This document shows, piece after piece, positions 43,880-52,808 of a stretch of 64,000 bases of DNA. How positions within the stretch are numbered: the stretch's first letter is position 1; every line of letters begins with the position of its first letter. This stretch comes from Phyllobacterium calauticae (GTDB lineage: Bacteria > Pseudomonadota > Alphaproteobacteria > Rhizobiales > Rhizobiaceae): NCBI RefSeq assembly GCF_019991125.1, contig NZ_JAGENB010000005.1, positions 348,097-412,096 of the forward strand, given 5' to 3'. Under the pieces are notes generated by a model, which saw only the letters and a list, made by a program, of their open reading frames with translations, did no database searches and was not told the DNA's origin. Position numbers and translations under genes: made by a program.

Positions 43880-44965
43880 TCAGGCGACTTCCACCCGATT
43901 GCGTCCGCTGGTTTTCGCGCGATAGAGCGCCCTGTCTGCCGCTTTCAGCAATGCTTCCATGCTGGTGTGCTGCCCGTTGAGACTGGCAACGCCCGCACTG
44001 ACCGTGACGGTTACGTTCTCAAGGTCCGTGGAAAAGCGCGCAAGCTCGATCTCGCTGCGCACCCGCTCGGCGAGTTCATTGGCTACATTCTGCGGCGTAT
44101 TCGTCAGCAGCAGGACGATCTCCTCGCCGCCGTAACGGACAACAACGTCGGTGATGCGAACATTCCTGCGGATGATGGCCGCGACATCCGCCAGCACCAT
44201 GTCACCCGTATCGTGACCCCACCGGTCATTGATGGCCTTGAAATGATCGATGTCGATCATGACCAGGGAACAATGGGCTGCCTTGGACTTGTTGTCATTC
44301 ATGGCCCGAAGCGCCGCGCGATCGAAAGCGCGCCGGTTCTGCAGCTTTGTCAGCGGGTCCACCCAGGCTTCGTGCTCCAGAGCCCGCATGATCCGCAGGC
44401 GCGACTTTTCCCGCTCGAGAAAATCCGAGAGAATCACGACATTCACAATATTGGCGATGACGACGGCAAAGAGGGGAAATCCGACGATCGTTGCAATGAT
44501 GTCGTGCGGCAACAGGCTGATCGAGACGAGCGACAATGAGGCGAGCATGCCTGTCACAACGGAACGGATAAACCCGATCGGAAGCTTGCGCACGGGGATA
44601 AGCGCGACCCCGCACCCTATGGCGCAAATCAGGACAATCGAAATCAGTCCCGGTACCACCCCCACGCCGCCGAGCCAGATTCGGTATCCCGCCATGAGCA
44701 GGGCGGCAACGATTGTGCCGACAGGCCCGCCATAGGGGTATGCGATGGCAAGCAATGCTGTCCGTCCATCAAAGATGACCCCCGGTGCGATGACAACCGG
44801 ATCATTCATCGACAAGATTCCGCCGAGCGCCAGAAGAACGCCGACAGCCGCGCCCTTTTTCCACCCTTTGGAAAAGGTGCGGATGACGATGGAATAGCTG
44901 AGGATGACAAGCGCCGTCAGACCAAGGATACGAACAACACCGGTCAACAATATGCTGTAGTCCAT
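43880..44965 (-). CDS. Membrane diguanylate cyclase with 5TMR-LYT sensor
   Basis: Protein of 361 aa. The N-terminal multi-helix region (residues 1-185) has the 5TM-5TMR_LYT look (PVVIAPGVIFDGRTALLAIAYPYGGP), followed by a C-terminal GGDEF domain (about 205-361). The active-site motif reads GGEEI (RYGGEEIVLLL) instead of GGEEF, while DIDHFKAINDRWGH and the rest of the core are intact, so activity is likely but not certain. The start is ATG 44965, with GAGGG 5 bases upstream; an ATG nine codons earlier is less likely. Its promoter lies in the palindrome-rich region to the right. Confidence 0.87.
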   Translation of the reverse strand: MDYSILLTGVVRILGLTALVILSYSIVIRTFSKGWKKGAAVGVLLALGGILSMNDPVVIAPGVIFDGRTALLAIAYPYGGPVGTIVAALLMAGYRIWLGGVGVVPGLISIVLICAIGCGVALIPVRKLPIGFIRSVVTGMLASLSLVSISLLPHDIIATIVGFPLFAVVIANIVNVVILSDFLEREKSRLRIMRALEHEAWVDPLTKLQNRRAFDRAALRAMNDNKSKAAHCSLVMIDIDHFKAINDRWGHDTGDMVLADVAAIIRRNVRITDVVVRYGGEEIVLLLTNTPQNVANELAERVRSEIELARFSTDLENVTVTVSAGVASLNGQHTSMEALLKAADRALYRAKTSGRNRVEVA

Positions 44966-45042
44966 GTGGCCCTCTTGGTGTTTGTGCATCAAACCTGGCC
45001 GCGGCAGATGATGAGCATATCAGATCAGCGAAGACAGAATGT

Positions 45043-45056
45043 GGCAAGCGCTTGCC
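45043..45056. promoter_or_regulatory. LacI-type operator candidate 1
   Basis: GGCAAGCGCTTGCC is a perfect 14-bp palindrome centred on CG, the AANCGNTT core of LacI/GalR-family operators. It lies 78 bp upstream of the diguanylate cyclase start. No LacI-family gene is in the window. Confidence 0.5.
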
Positions 45057-45125
45057 GGTCACATTTTGTCACTGCCTTCACTTGCCGTGTATAGGTTGAG
45101 AAAAGGTCAATTCGGCGCGAGATGG

Positions 45126-45139
45126 ATGAAACGTTTCAT
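45126..45139. promoter_or_regulatory. LacI-type operator candidate 2
   Basis: ATGAAACGTTTCAT is a perfect 14-bp palindrome with the classical TGAAACGTTTCA form of LacI-family sites. It is 83 bp from operator candidate 1, near eight helical turns, which would allow looping. Confidence 0.55.
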
Positions 45140-45258
45140 GGCGGGAGTTGTTTTCGCCCGCGCGGCCAGGTGGCAATCGTCACCAACCGGAGGCGCCATT
45201 CCAGCGGGCTATCAGGTGCGGGCATATCCGCGTCTGACCGGGCAAATCCTGGATTGCA

Positions 45259-45286
45259 TGAATTATAATTCACGTTATGAATTATA
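45259..45286. promoter_or_regulatory. Candidate SorC-regulator operator at the polyol operon promoter
   Basis: TGAATTATAATTCA (45259-45272) is a perfect 14-bp palindrome. Its half ATGAATTATA (45258-45267) recurs exactly at 45277-45286, 19 bp away, and abuts a TTGACA -35-like box at 45287. The SorC-type regulator encoded in the operon is the natural ligand. Confidence 0.55.
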
Positions 45287-45421
45287 TTGACAGTCGCTTT
45301 GTCATACGCTTAGTTATCCCTGCCAGCACTCGAGGAGGATTGCTGGTCTTCATAAGGAACAGCGGCCGCCATTCAAGGCGCCACACACCAATGGGAGGGG
45401 CTTCGGCCTCGAGGAGGACAC

Positions 45422-46450
45422 TTGCGCACTTTTCTGGGCACGACCGCCATGGCGGTCCTTGCGACCACACTCTTTGCATCATCGGCGAACGCGGAAACGG
45501 AAAATCCGTTCCGCTGCAAGCCGGGTGAAAAATACGTCATGAACGTCATGGTTTCGGGCGTTGAATACTGGTTTCCCGTCTATGAAATGTTCAAGCAGGC
45601 GGGCAAGCAGCTGGGCTGCGAGACAGCCTATACCGGCACGCCGGAATATGACGTCAACAAGCAGATAGCGAGTTTCGATCAGGCGCTGGCGCAGAACCCT
45701 GCCGGTATTCTGGTGCATCCGATGAATTCCGATCCCTTCATCGAACCGATCAACCGGGCGGTCGACCAGGGCACGGCGGTCGTCACCTTCGCGGCCGACT
45801 CGCCGCTGTCCAAGCGGATTTCATTCATCACCTCGGATAACAAGCGTGAAGGCATTTATGCAGCCGACGCCATCGCCACGAAGCTGGGCGGCAAGGGCGA
45901 ATATGCCGTTCTGGAAAATCCGGGCCAGGACAATCATGACCGCCGCGTCACGGCCTTTATCGACCGGATGAAGGAAAAGTGGCCGGATATGAAGCTGGTC
46001 GGCAGGGCGGCGTCGAATCAGGACCCGACAAAGGCGTATCAGGGCCTGATGAGCATCGCCCAGGCGAATCCCAATCTGGCAGCCGTCTTCATGCCGGAAG
46101 CCAACTCGGCGATTGGCGCCGCGCAGGCCAACAAGGAAAGCGGCGGCAAGATTCTCGTCATGTGTGCCGACGTCAATGCCAATATCCTTGATATGATCAA
46201 GGCCGGTCAGGTCTTCGGCTCGATCAATCCCAATCAGGGCATGCAGGGCTATATGGGTTTCATGCTGCTCTGGTTCGCCAAGCATCCGGAACTGATTGAT
46301 CCCATGAACGATGCCAAGCGCGCCGGGTCCAACCCGATGAGCATCCCGTTCGTCGACAATGGCCTGTCCATTGTAACAGCCGACAATGCGGATGACTTCT
46401 TCTGGGACAAGTACCTCAAGCGTCGCGGCACCAAAGGCATCGACGAGTAG
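45422..46450 (+). CDS. Sugar/polyol ABC transporter substrate-binding protein
   Basis: Periplasmic binding protein of 342 aa in the peripla_BP_4 (RbsB/RhaS-like) group. Signal peptide MRTFLGTTAMAVLATTLFASSANA, then VSGVEYWFPVYEMFKQAGKQLGC, AGILVHPMNSDPFIEPINRA and AVFMPEANSAIGAA. It starts with TTG, with GAGGAGG directly upstream. First gene of an operon that continues through the ATPase, permease, SorC regulator and enzymes. The ligand is inferred from the downstream kinase and GlpD-like dehydrogenase to be a sugar alcohol. Confidence 0.87.
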   Translation: MRTFLGTTAMAVLATTLFASSANAETENPFRCKPGEKYVMNVMVSGVEYWFPVYEMFKQAGKQLGCETAYTGTPEYDVNKQIASFDQALAQNPAGILVHPMNSDPFIEPINRAVDQGTAVVTFAADSPLSKRISFITSDNKREGIYAADAIATKLGGKGEYAVLENPGQDNHDRRVTAFIDRMKEKWPDMKLVGRAASNQDPTKAYQGLMSIAQANPNLAAVFMPEANSAIGAAQANKESGGKILVMCADVNANILDMIKAGQVFGSINPNQGMQGYMGFMLLWFAKHPELIDPMNDAKRAGSNPMSIPFVDNGLSIVTADNADDFFWDKYLKRRGTKGIDE

Positions 46451-46461
46451 TCTTCGCAGAC

Positions 46462-46492
46462 GGCTATCCGGGCCCGCAAGGTCCGGATAGCC
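46462..46492 (+). other. Intercistronic hairpin after the polyol-binding protein gene
   Basis: A 13-bp stem with one G-T pair (GGCTATCCGGGCC / GGTCCGGATAGCC) and loop CGCAA, 12 bp after the binding-protein stop and before the ATPase gene. There is no T-run. It matches the position of the hairpins at 7956, 30603 and 59168. Confidence 0.75.
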
Positions 46493-46519
46493 TCGGCGAA
46501 CGGAAGGGAGAAAGGCGCG

Positions 46520-48055
46520 ATGGCATCGGAACCGGTCTTGAGTATCCGCGGTATCACCAAGCATTTCGGTGCGGTGAAAGCGCTGACGGGCGTCGACTTC
46601 ACTCTGGCGCGCGGCGAGGTCCATGCGCTTTGCGGTGAGAACGGTGCCGGAAAATCCACGCTCATGAACATTCTTGCCGGCGTCCTTCAGCCCGATGACG
46701 GTGAGATTCTGCTCGATGGCAAACCGCAGAAGATCGGATCGCCTTCGGTTGCGCAGTCACTGGGCATCGGACTGGTGCACCAGGAAATCGCGCTCTGTCC
46801 CGACGCCAGCATCGCCGAAAACATTTTCATGGCGACGACAAGCCGTCGCCGGTCGTTTCTGATGAATTACCGCAGGCTGGAACGGGACGCGCAGGCGGTC
46901 ATGGACCGCTTGGCGCCCATTGACGTCCGGCAAAGGGTCGGCGACCTGGCGATTTCCAGCCAGCAGCTGGTGGAGATTGCCAAGGCGCTCACGCTCGACT
47001 GCCGGGTGCTGATTTTCGACGAACCGACGGCGGCGCTGACGGAAGCGGAAACGCGGATACTCTTCGGCATCATCCGGGAACTGAAGGCGCATGGCATTTC
47101 CATTATCTATATCAGCCACCGGATGGCGGAGATTTTCAGCCTGTGCGACCGGGTCACCGTGCTGCGCGACGGCCGCTATGTCTCCACCGAAGATATTGCC
47201 GATGTCACTCCCGATGACGTGGTGCGGCGCATGGTGGGACGCGAGATCACGCAGCTCTATCCGCCCAAGCAGATCGAAACCGAGCGCTCGGGCGAGACAA
47301 TCTTGTCGGTTCGCGCGCTTGGCGACGGGGGCCGTTTCAGCCGCGTGTCGTTTGATCTGAAGCGCGGCGAAATCCTCGGGATTGGCGGGCTCATCGGGTC
47401 CGGGCGCACCGAGATTGCCGAGGGCATCTGCGGTTTGCGTGCGGCTGTCGAGGGTGAGGTTTCCCTGCACGGCACGTCTCAGACCATTCGAACCTATGCC
47501 GATGCGGTCCGGGCCGGCATTGTCTATCTCTCCGAAGACCGCAAGGGCTCGGGCGTTTTCCTGGACCTGTCGATTGCCCAGAACATCTCTGTCCTCAATC
47601 TGAAGGCAGTCACCGGTCATCTCGGTTTGATCGATGCCAAGGCCGAAGGCCAGCTCGCCCGCGATTTTGCGCGCAGGCTCGGCGTGCGGATGAACCATGT
47701 CGACATGCCGGTGTCATCGCTCAGCGGCGGCAACCAGCAGAAGGTGGCCATCGCCAAGCAACTGGCGGTCCAACCCAAGGTTATCCTGATGGACGAGCCG
47801 ACGCGCGGCATCGATGTGGGCGCGAAATCCGAGATTCATCAGCTTCTGCGCGAACTCGCGCGCTCCGGGATCGGCATTGTTGTCATTTCCTCGGAGCTTC
47901 CGGAGCTGTTGGGCCTGTGTGACCGGGTGCTTGTCATCCGCGAGGGAACGGTGGCCGGTGAACTCGGCAGCGATGAAATGAGCGAAGAAGCGATTATCCG
48001 GCTCGCATCCGGACTGAAACATACAGCGACGCATGCACCAGAACATGCAGCCTGA
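46520..48055 (+). CDS. Sugar/polyol ABC transporter ATPase (tandem domains)
   Basis: CUT2-type ATPase of 511 aa with two ABC domains. The first has Walker [20 protein letters not shown] and Walker [16 protein letters not shown]. The second has a degenerate P-loop GLIGSGRTE, an intact signature LSGGNQQKV and Walker [13 protein letters not shown]. Good ribosome binding site GGAAGGGAG. It works with the adjacent binding protein and permease; with only one permease gene, the permease should form a homodimer. Confidence 0.9.
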   Translation: MASEPVLSIRGITKHFGAVKALTGVDFTLARGEVHALCGENGAGKSTLMNILAGVLQPDDGEILLDGKPQKIGSPSVAQSLGIGLVHQEIALCPDASIAENIFMATTSRRRSFLMNYRRLERDAQAVMDRLAPIDVRQRVGDLAISSQQLVEIAKALTLDCRVLIFDEPTAALTEAETRILFGIIRELKAHGISIIYISHRMAEIFSLCDRVTVLRDGRYVSTEDIADVTPDDVVRRMVGREITQLYPPKQIETERSGETILSVRALGDGGRFSRVSFDLKRGEILGIGGLIGSGRTEIAEGICGLRAAVEGEVSLHGTSQTIRTYADAVRAGIVYLSEDRKGSGVFLDLSIAQNISVLNLKAVTGHLGLIDAKAEGQLARDFARRLGVRMNHVDMPVSSLSGGNQQKVAIAKQLAVQPKVILMDEPTRGIDVGAKSEIHQLLRELARSGIGIVVISSELPELLGLCDRVLVIREGTVAGELGSDEMSEEAIIRLASGLKHTATHAPEHAA

Positions 48056-48077
48056 AAAGCGATTGGGAGATACACGA

Positions 48078-49067
48078 ATGGCGGTCGAGACGATGACGGC
48101 AAAAACGGTGCAGGTTTCATCCTGGAAGAAATTGGGCTCGATGCGCGAAGCCGGTCTCATCGCCATCATTCTCGCGCTCTGCATCGCGATGAGTTTTGTC
48201 TCGCCGCATTTTCTGACGCTTGGCAACTTCCGCGCCATGCTGATGAGCTTTTCCGTGGAAGGCATTGTCGTTGTCGGCATGACGATCCTCTTGATCGTCG
48301 GCGGCATCGATCTCGCCGTCGGTTCGGTTGTCTGCTTTGCCATGGTGCTTTCCGGCACGCTGTTCCTGGCCGGGCTCGACCCGTGGACGGCCTCGCTCAT
48401 CGGCATTCTGGCCAGCGGGCTTATCGGCTGTGTCATGGGGTTCTTCGTCACGGTGGTGGGGCTCAACCACTTCATCACCTCGCTGGCCGGCATGGTGATC
48501 GTGCGCGGCCTGTGCCTGATCATCACCAAGGGAACGCCGCTTTCGCTTTTCACCCTGCCGCCCGCATTCAAGGCAGTCGGGCAGGGTTCGTTTTACGGGG
48601 TACCCTACGTCATCCTCATCTTCTTCGCGGTGGTCATGCTGTTCGATTTCCTGCTGCGGCGCGCCACCGCCCTGCGCAAGGTTTTCTATACCGGCAGCAA
48701 TGAAAAGGCGGCGCTTTATTCAGGCATCCGCACGAAGCAGGTCAAATTCTGGGTGACGGTTCTCTGCTCGACGCTCGCGGGGTTCGCCGGGGTGATCTAC
48801 ATGTCGCGCTTTGGCGCGGCGACACCGACCTTCGGCGTCGGCATGGAGCTCAACATCATTGCGGCTGCGGTTATCGGCGGTGCCTCGCTCAATGGCGGGT
48901 CCGGCACGATCCTTGGCGCCATCCTTGGCATAGCGCTGCTGTCGCTCGTCACCAGCTCGCTGGTGCTGCTCGATGTCTCCGTCTACTGGCAGGACATGAT
49001 AAAGGGGTGCATTCTTCTGACGGCCGTCTCCATCGACCATTTCCTGCACAAGCGGAAGGCCTCCTGA
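48078..49067 (+). CDS. Sugar/polyol ABC transporter permease
   Basis: Inner-membrane CUT2 permease of 329 aa, with LIVGGIDLAVGSVVCFA, GSNEKAALYSGI and AAAVIGGASLNGGSGT as family signatures and about nine hydrophobic segments. The start is ATG 48078, behind GGGAG; an upstream extension overlaps the ATPase gene and has no membrane sequence. It ends 2 bp before the SorC regulator, so the regulator is part of the transport operon. Confidence 0.9.
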   Translation: MAVETMTAKTVQVSSWKKLGSMREAGLIAIILALCIAMSFVSPHFLTLGNFRAMLMSFSVEGIVVVGMTILLIVGGIDLAVGSVVCFAMVLSGTLFLAGLDPWTASLIGILASGLIGCVMGFFVTVVGLNHFITSLAGMVIVRGLCLIITKGTPLSLFTLPPAFKAVGQGSFYGVPYVILIFFAVVMLFDFLLRRATALRKVFYTGSNEKAALYSGIRTKQVKFWVTVLCSTLAGFAGVIYMSRFGAATPTFGVGMELNIIAAAVIGGASLNGGSGTILGAILGIALLSLVTSSLVLLDVSVYWQDMIKGCILLTAVSIDHFLHKRKAS

Positions 49068-49069
49068 CC

Positions 49070-50074
49070 ATGGCGATTGTCAAACTCAATCCGAAACACG
49101 CGGCGCCGCGCGAGGAAATCGTTATCGCGCGGCAGATGCACCAGGCGCTGGTCCTGCACTTTCTCGAGGGGTTGACCCAAGCGCAGATTGCCGACCAGCT
49201 TGGGCTTTCGCAGCCGACGGTCAACCGCCTCATCAAGCGCGGCCGCCAGCTTGGCCTCGTCGAGATCAAGATCAAATCGCCGGTCGAGCCGCTGGTCGAT
49301 ATGGAGGAACAGCTGCTGGCGCTGGGCGGTATCAGCCGTGCCATTGTCGTGCCGACGGTGTCCGACAATCCGCAGACGGCGCTTCAGGCGGTCGGCGAGG
49401 CTGCGGCGCGATTGCTGATCGAGGAGATCACCGATGGCGATACGATCTGCATTACCGGCGGCAAGGGTGTCAGCGCCGTGGTTGCCGGATTGCAGGCGCC
49501 GCGCCGTTTCGATGTCGAGGTGATCCCGGCCACCGGCTGCGTCCAGGGCAAGCACTATACCGATGTCAACCATGTCTCGACCCTGATGGCCGACAGGCTC
49601 GGCGGGCACGCCTACCAGATTCACGCGCCGCTGTTTGCCGATAGCCCTTCCGAGCGCGCCATGCTGATCAACATGCGCTCGGTCGCCGATGTCTTCAAAC
49701 GGGCGCGCGAGGCCAAAATCGCCGTCGTCGGTATCGGCTCGATCCTCACGGATGACTCGAGTTATTACGACCTGCATCCATCATCGAGCACGGATCTCGA
49801 GGCGATCGAGCGTTCCGGCGCGCGCTGCGAACTGCTGGCCCACTTGCTCGATGAGCGCGGACAAGTCTGCGATTACAGCCTCAACGGTTCGCTGGTCTCG
49901 CTGACACTGCAGGAGTTCGCCTCCATTCCGACCAAGATCGGGGTTGCCAGCGGACCGAACAAGGCGCGGCCGATCCTCAGCATCATGCGCGGCAATCATC
50001 TGGACACGCTGGTGACGGACGAGGCGACGGGACAGCGCATTCTGGACATTGCCTCTGAAGGAGAACAGGCATGA
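49070..50074 (+). CDS. SorC/DeoR-type sugar-binding transcriptional regulator
   Basis: Regulator of 334 aa with an N-terminal helix-turn-helix (LTQAQIADQLGLSQPTVNRLIKRGRQLGLV, residues about 35-65) and a C-terminal SorC sugar-phosphate-binding domain (ITGGKGVSAVVAGL, IPATGCVQGKHYTDVNHVSTLMA, VGIGSILTD). EryD of Brucella and LsrR belong to the same family. These proteins usually answer to a phosphorylated intermediate made by the operon's kinase. It sits inside the operon it probably controls and overlaps the next gene by ATGA. Confidence 0.88.
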   Translation: MAIVKLNPKHAAPREEIVIARQMHQALVLHFLEGLTQAQIADQLGLSQPTVNRLIKRGRQLGLVEIKIKSPVEPLVDMEEQLLALGGISRAIVVPTVSDNPQTALQAVGEAAARLLIEEITDGDTICITGGKGVSAVVAGLQAPRRFDVEVIPATGCVQGKHYTDVNHVSTLMADRLGGHAYQIHAPLFADSPSERAMLINMRSVADVFKRAREAKIAVVGIGSILTDDSSYYDLHPSSSTDLEAIERSGARCELLAHLLDERGQVCDYSLNGSLVSLTLQEFASIPTKIGVASGPNKARPILSIMRGNHLDTLVTDEATGQRILDIASEGEQA

Positions 50075-51063
50075 GCAACGAGCAATTGACGCGGGCAATC
50101 GGCAAATCCGGCGTGCAGGCGTCGGCTGTGGGGCTGGGGACATGGGCCATCGGCGGCTGGATGTGGGGCGGCACTGACGAGCAGGAATCGATTGCCGCCA
50201 TCCAGGCATCGCTGGATGCCGGTGTCAGTCTTATCGACACGGCTCCCGCCTACGGGCTTGGGCGTTCGGAGGAAATCGTCGGCAAGGCTCTCAAGGGGCG
50301 CCGTGACAAGGCCGTCATTGCCACGAAATGCGGTCTCGTCTGGCACACAACCAAAGGCACGCACTTTTTCGATCAGGACGGCAAGCCGGTGCACCGCTAT
50401 CTCGGGCGCGATGCCATTGTTCACGAGGTTGAGGAAAGCCTGCGGCGTCTCGGCACCGATTACATCGATCTCTACATCACCCATTGGCAGGACCCGACGA
50501 CGCCGATTGAGGAGACGGTGCGGGCCATGGAGGATTTGCGCAAGGCTGGCAAGATCCGAGCCATCGGTGCGAGCAATGTCAATCTGGCCGAGATGAATGC
50601 CTATATCGCCACCGGCGCGCTGGATGCGATCCAGGAACGGTTCAGCATGATCGACCGGGAGCTTGAGGCCGAATTGCTGCCGGTAACGCGCAAAGATAAC
50701 GTTTCATTGCTGAGTTATTCGTCGCTGGCGCTGGGTTTGCTGTCCGGGACCGTTGATCCCGGGCGCGTGTTCTCCGGCGATGACCAGCGCAAGGACAATC
50801 CGCGCTTCTCAGTCGATAACCGATTGAAGGCAAAACAGTTTGCCGACGCCATTCGGCCTGTCGCGGACAAACACGCAGCCAGCATCGCCCAGATCGTCAT
50901 CGCGTGGACGCTGGCGCAGCCGGGCATCACCTTTGCGCTGTGCGGGGCGCGTAACCCCGATCAGGCGCTCGACAATGCGCGGGCGGGAACCATCCGGCTC
51001 GGCACAGACGACCTCTCGGCCATTGACGCGGCCATCGCAGTGCAACTGGCAGACATGAGGTAA
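50071..51063 (+). CDS. Aldo/keto reductase
   Basis: NAD(P)H-dependent oxidoreductase of 330 aa with TIM-barrel AKR features. The catalytic tetrad is Asp56, Tyr61 (LIDTAPAYGLGRSE), Lys86 (VIATKCG) and His138 (DLYITHWQDP); IRAIGASNVN and the cofactor-binding LCGARNPDQ near the C-terminus follow. It could reduce an aldehyde released by the pathway's aldolase, or oxidise or reduce the sugar substrate. Translationally coupled to the SorC gene and 11 bp before the GlpD-like gene. Confidence 0.9.
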   Translation: MSNEQLTRAIGKSGVQASAVGLGTWAIGGWMWGGTDEQESIAAIQASLDAGVSLIDTAPAYGLGRSEEIVGKALKGRRDKAVIATKCGLVWHTTKGTHFFDQDGKPVHRYLGRDAIVHEVEESLRRLGTDYIDLYITHWQDPTTPIEETVRAMEDLRKAGKIRAIGASNVNLAEMNAYIATGALDAIQERFSMIDRELEAELLPVTRKDNVSLLSYSSLALGLLSGTVDPGRVFSGDDQRKDNPRFSVDNRLKAKQFADAIRPVADKHAASIAQIVIAWTLAQPGITFALCGARNPDQALDNARAGTIRLGTDDLSAIDAAIAVQLADMR

Positions 51064-51074
51064 CAGGCTGCATC

Positions 51075-52808
51075 ATGAACCGTGAAGAGATATTTGACGG
51101 ACTTCGTCGAAGTCCGAAGGTGGACGTGTGCGTCGTCGGCGGCGGTATCAACGGCATCAGCGTCTTCCGCGAGCTGGCGCTGCAGGGCGTCAATGTACTG
51201 CTCGTCGAGAAGCATGACTACTGTTCCGGTGCCAGCGCTGCCCTGTCGCGCATGGTGCATGGCGGCCTGCGTTATCTTGAAAACGGTGAATTCAGCCTGG
51301 TGCGGGAATCGCTGGCCGAACGCGACCGCCTGTTGAAAAACGCGCCGCATCTTGTTGCGCCGCTGCCCACGACCGTCCCGGTCTTCGATATTTTCTCCGG
51401 TCTTGCCAATGGCATCGTGCGGTTTCTGGGGCTGAGCCGCAGGCCAAGCCGGCGCGGTGCGGTTGCGGTCAAGGCGGGCTTGAGCATTTATGACTTCCTG
51501 ACCCGCAAGCGGGCTCTGATGCCGCGTCACCGCTTCCGCGGGCGGCAGGCGACACTGGCCAAATGGCCGGCGCTCAATCCCGCCGTCAAAAGCTCCGCGA
51601 CCTATCACGATGCCTGGGTCAAGCATCCCGAACGCCTCGGCATGGAGGTGCTGAGAGATGGCCTTGCGGCGGGCGATCACGCCTGCGCCCTGAATTACGC
51701 CGAACTGCGGCGGTCTGCTGACGGCTTCGTCGTCCACGATCACGTCACCGGTGCGGCCACGCCAGTCGAACCCGCCTTCATCATCAATGCGACAGGCGGG
51801 TGGATCGATATCGCCAACGCCGGTCTGTTTTCGCAGGAAAAGCGGCTGGTGCCGCTGATGGGCGGCACGAAGGGATCGCATCTCATCATCGACAATGCGG
51901 ACCTCGCCGGAGCCCTCGACGACCATATGATCTATTACGAGAACGAGGACGGGCGCATCTGCATCCTCTTTCCCTATCTCGGCAAGGTTCTGGTCGGTTC
52001 GACCGATATCCGCGTTGACGATCCCGAGAGCGTTCGGTGTGAGCCGGACGAGCGGGATTATATCCTGCAGTCGCTGGCCTTTGTCCTGCCCGGCATCCGC
52101 ATCCGGCCGGAAGACATTGTCTTCCAGTTCTCCGGCGTGCGTCCCCTCCCGGCCAGCAAGGATGATTTTACCGGCCGTATCCCGCGCGATCACTACTGCA
52201 CGATCATCGAACCATCCGATGGCGCGCCGCCGGTGCTGTGCATGATCGGCGGCAAATGGACGACATTCCGCTCCTTCGGTGAGCTTGCCGCCGACATGAC
52301 GCTGGAACGCCTGCACCGGGCACGGGACGTAACAACGACAGCCCGTCCTATAGGGGGCGGACGGGCATTTCCGGAGGACATCGGCCAATGGATTTCGCGG
52401 ATTTACGCCGAAACAAGCGTTGCTCCAAAACGGATTGCAGAGCTCTTTGAGCGATACGGTACTGATGCCGAAGCGATTGCACGTTTTATCGCGGCCGGCC
52501 CGGACACCGCCATGGCAAATGCCGGATATTCGAGCCGGGAAATCGCGTTCCTCATCCGCAACGAAGCGGTCGAACATCTTGACGATCTGCTGTTGCGGCG
52601 CACCACGCTCGCCATCAGCGGCCAGCTATCCCTCGACATGACGGAAGCGGTGCTCGATGTGCTCGCACGCGAAAGGGGCTGGTCGCCCGCCCGCAGGAAA
52701 GCAGAGCTTGACCGCTTCCTCACCCTTCTTGTCGAGCGCCACGGCGTTGGCCTCGGCACACTCACCGCACGCAATGAACAAGGAGTACGATATGCGCAAC
52801 AATCTTAA
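51075..52808 (+). CDS. GlpD-like FAD-dependent polyol-phosphate dehydrogenase
   Basis: Flavoenzyme of 577 aa in the glycerol-3-phosphate dehydrogenase family. The N-terminal FAD motif is VVGGGINGISVFREL, followed by SRMVHGGLRYLENGEFSLVRESL, GGTKGSHLIIDN, the phosphate-binding area VLVGSTDIRVDDPE, and a C-terminal GlpD helical domain. EryB (L-erythritol-4-phosphate dehydrogenase) is a relative used in the Brucella erythritol pathway. In this operon it most likely oxidises the phosphorylated polyol made by the kinase, passing electrons to quinone. Ordinary glycerol-3-phosphate is the alternative. The next gene starts inside its last codons. Confidence 0.87.
   Translation: MNREEIFDGLRRSPKVDVCVVGGGINGISVFRELALQGVNVLLVEKHDYCSGASAALSRMVHGGLRYLENGEFSLVRESLAERDRLLKNAPHLVAPLPTTVPVFDIFSGLANGIVRFLGLSRRPSRRGAVAVKAGLSIYDFLTRKRALMPRHRFRGRQATLAKWPALNPAVKSSATYHDAWVKHPERLGMEVLRDGLAAGDHACALNYAELRRSADGFVVHDHVTGAATPVEPAFIINATGGWIDIANAGLFSQEKRLVPLMGGTKGSHLIIDNADLAGALDDHMIYYENEDGRICILFPYLGKVLVGSTDIRVDDPESVRCEPDERDYILQSLAFVLPGIRIRPEDIVFQFSGVRPLPASKDDFTGRIPRDHYCTIIEPSDGAPPVLCMIGGKWTTFRSFGELAADMTLERLHRARDVTTTARPIGGGRAFPEDIGQWISRIYAETSVAPKRIAELFERYGTDAEAIARFIAAGPDTAMANAGYSSREIAFLIRNEAVEHLDDLLLRRTTLAISGQLSLDMTEAVLDVLARERGWSPARRKAELDRFLTLLVERHGVGLGTLTARNEQGVRYAQQS

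Larger units (their letters stand above)
44966..45421. promoter_or_regulatory. 456-bp divergent control region with three palindromes
   Basis: A gene-free region between the diguanylate cyclase and the polyol importer. It contains two LacI-type palindromes, an AT-rich palindrome with a repeated half site, a TTGACA (45287-45292), and an 11-bp repeat CTCGAGGAGGA at 45329-45339 and 45408-45418. The second copy of that repeat is the ribosome binding site of the binding-protein gene. An 83-codon plus-strand frame spanning the region is not credible as a gene. Confidence 0.65.

Noticed and set aside
45039..45290. An 83-codon plus-strand frame in the control region.
   Set aside because: It has no family resemblance and no ribosome binding site, and it runs through all three palindromes. 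The region is regulatory.
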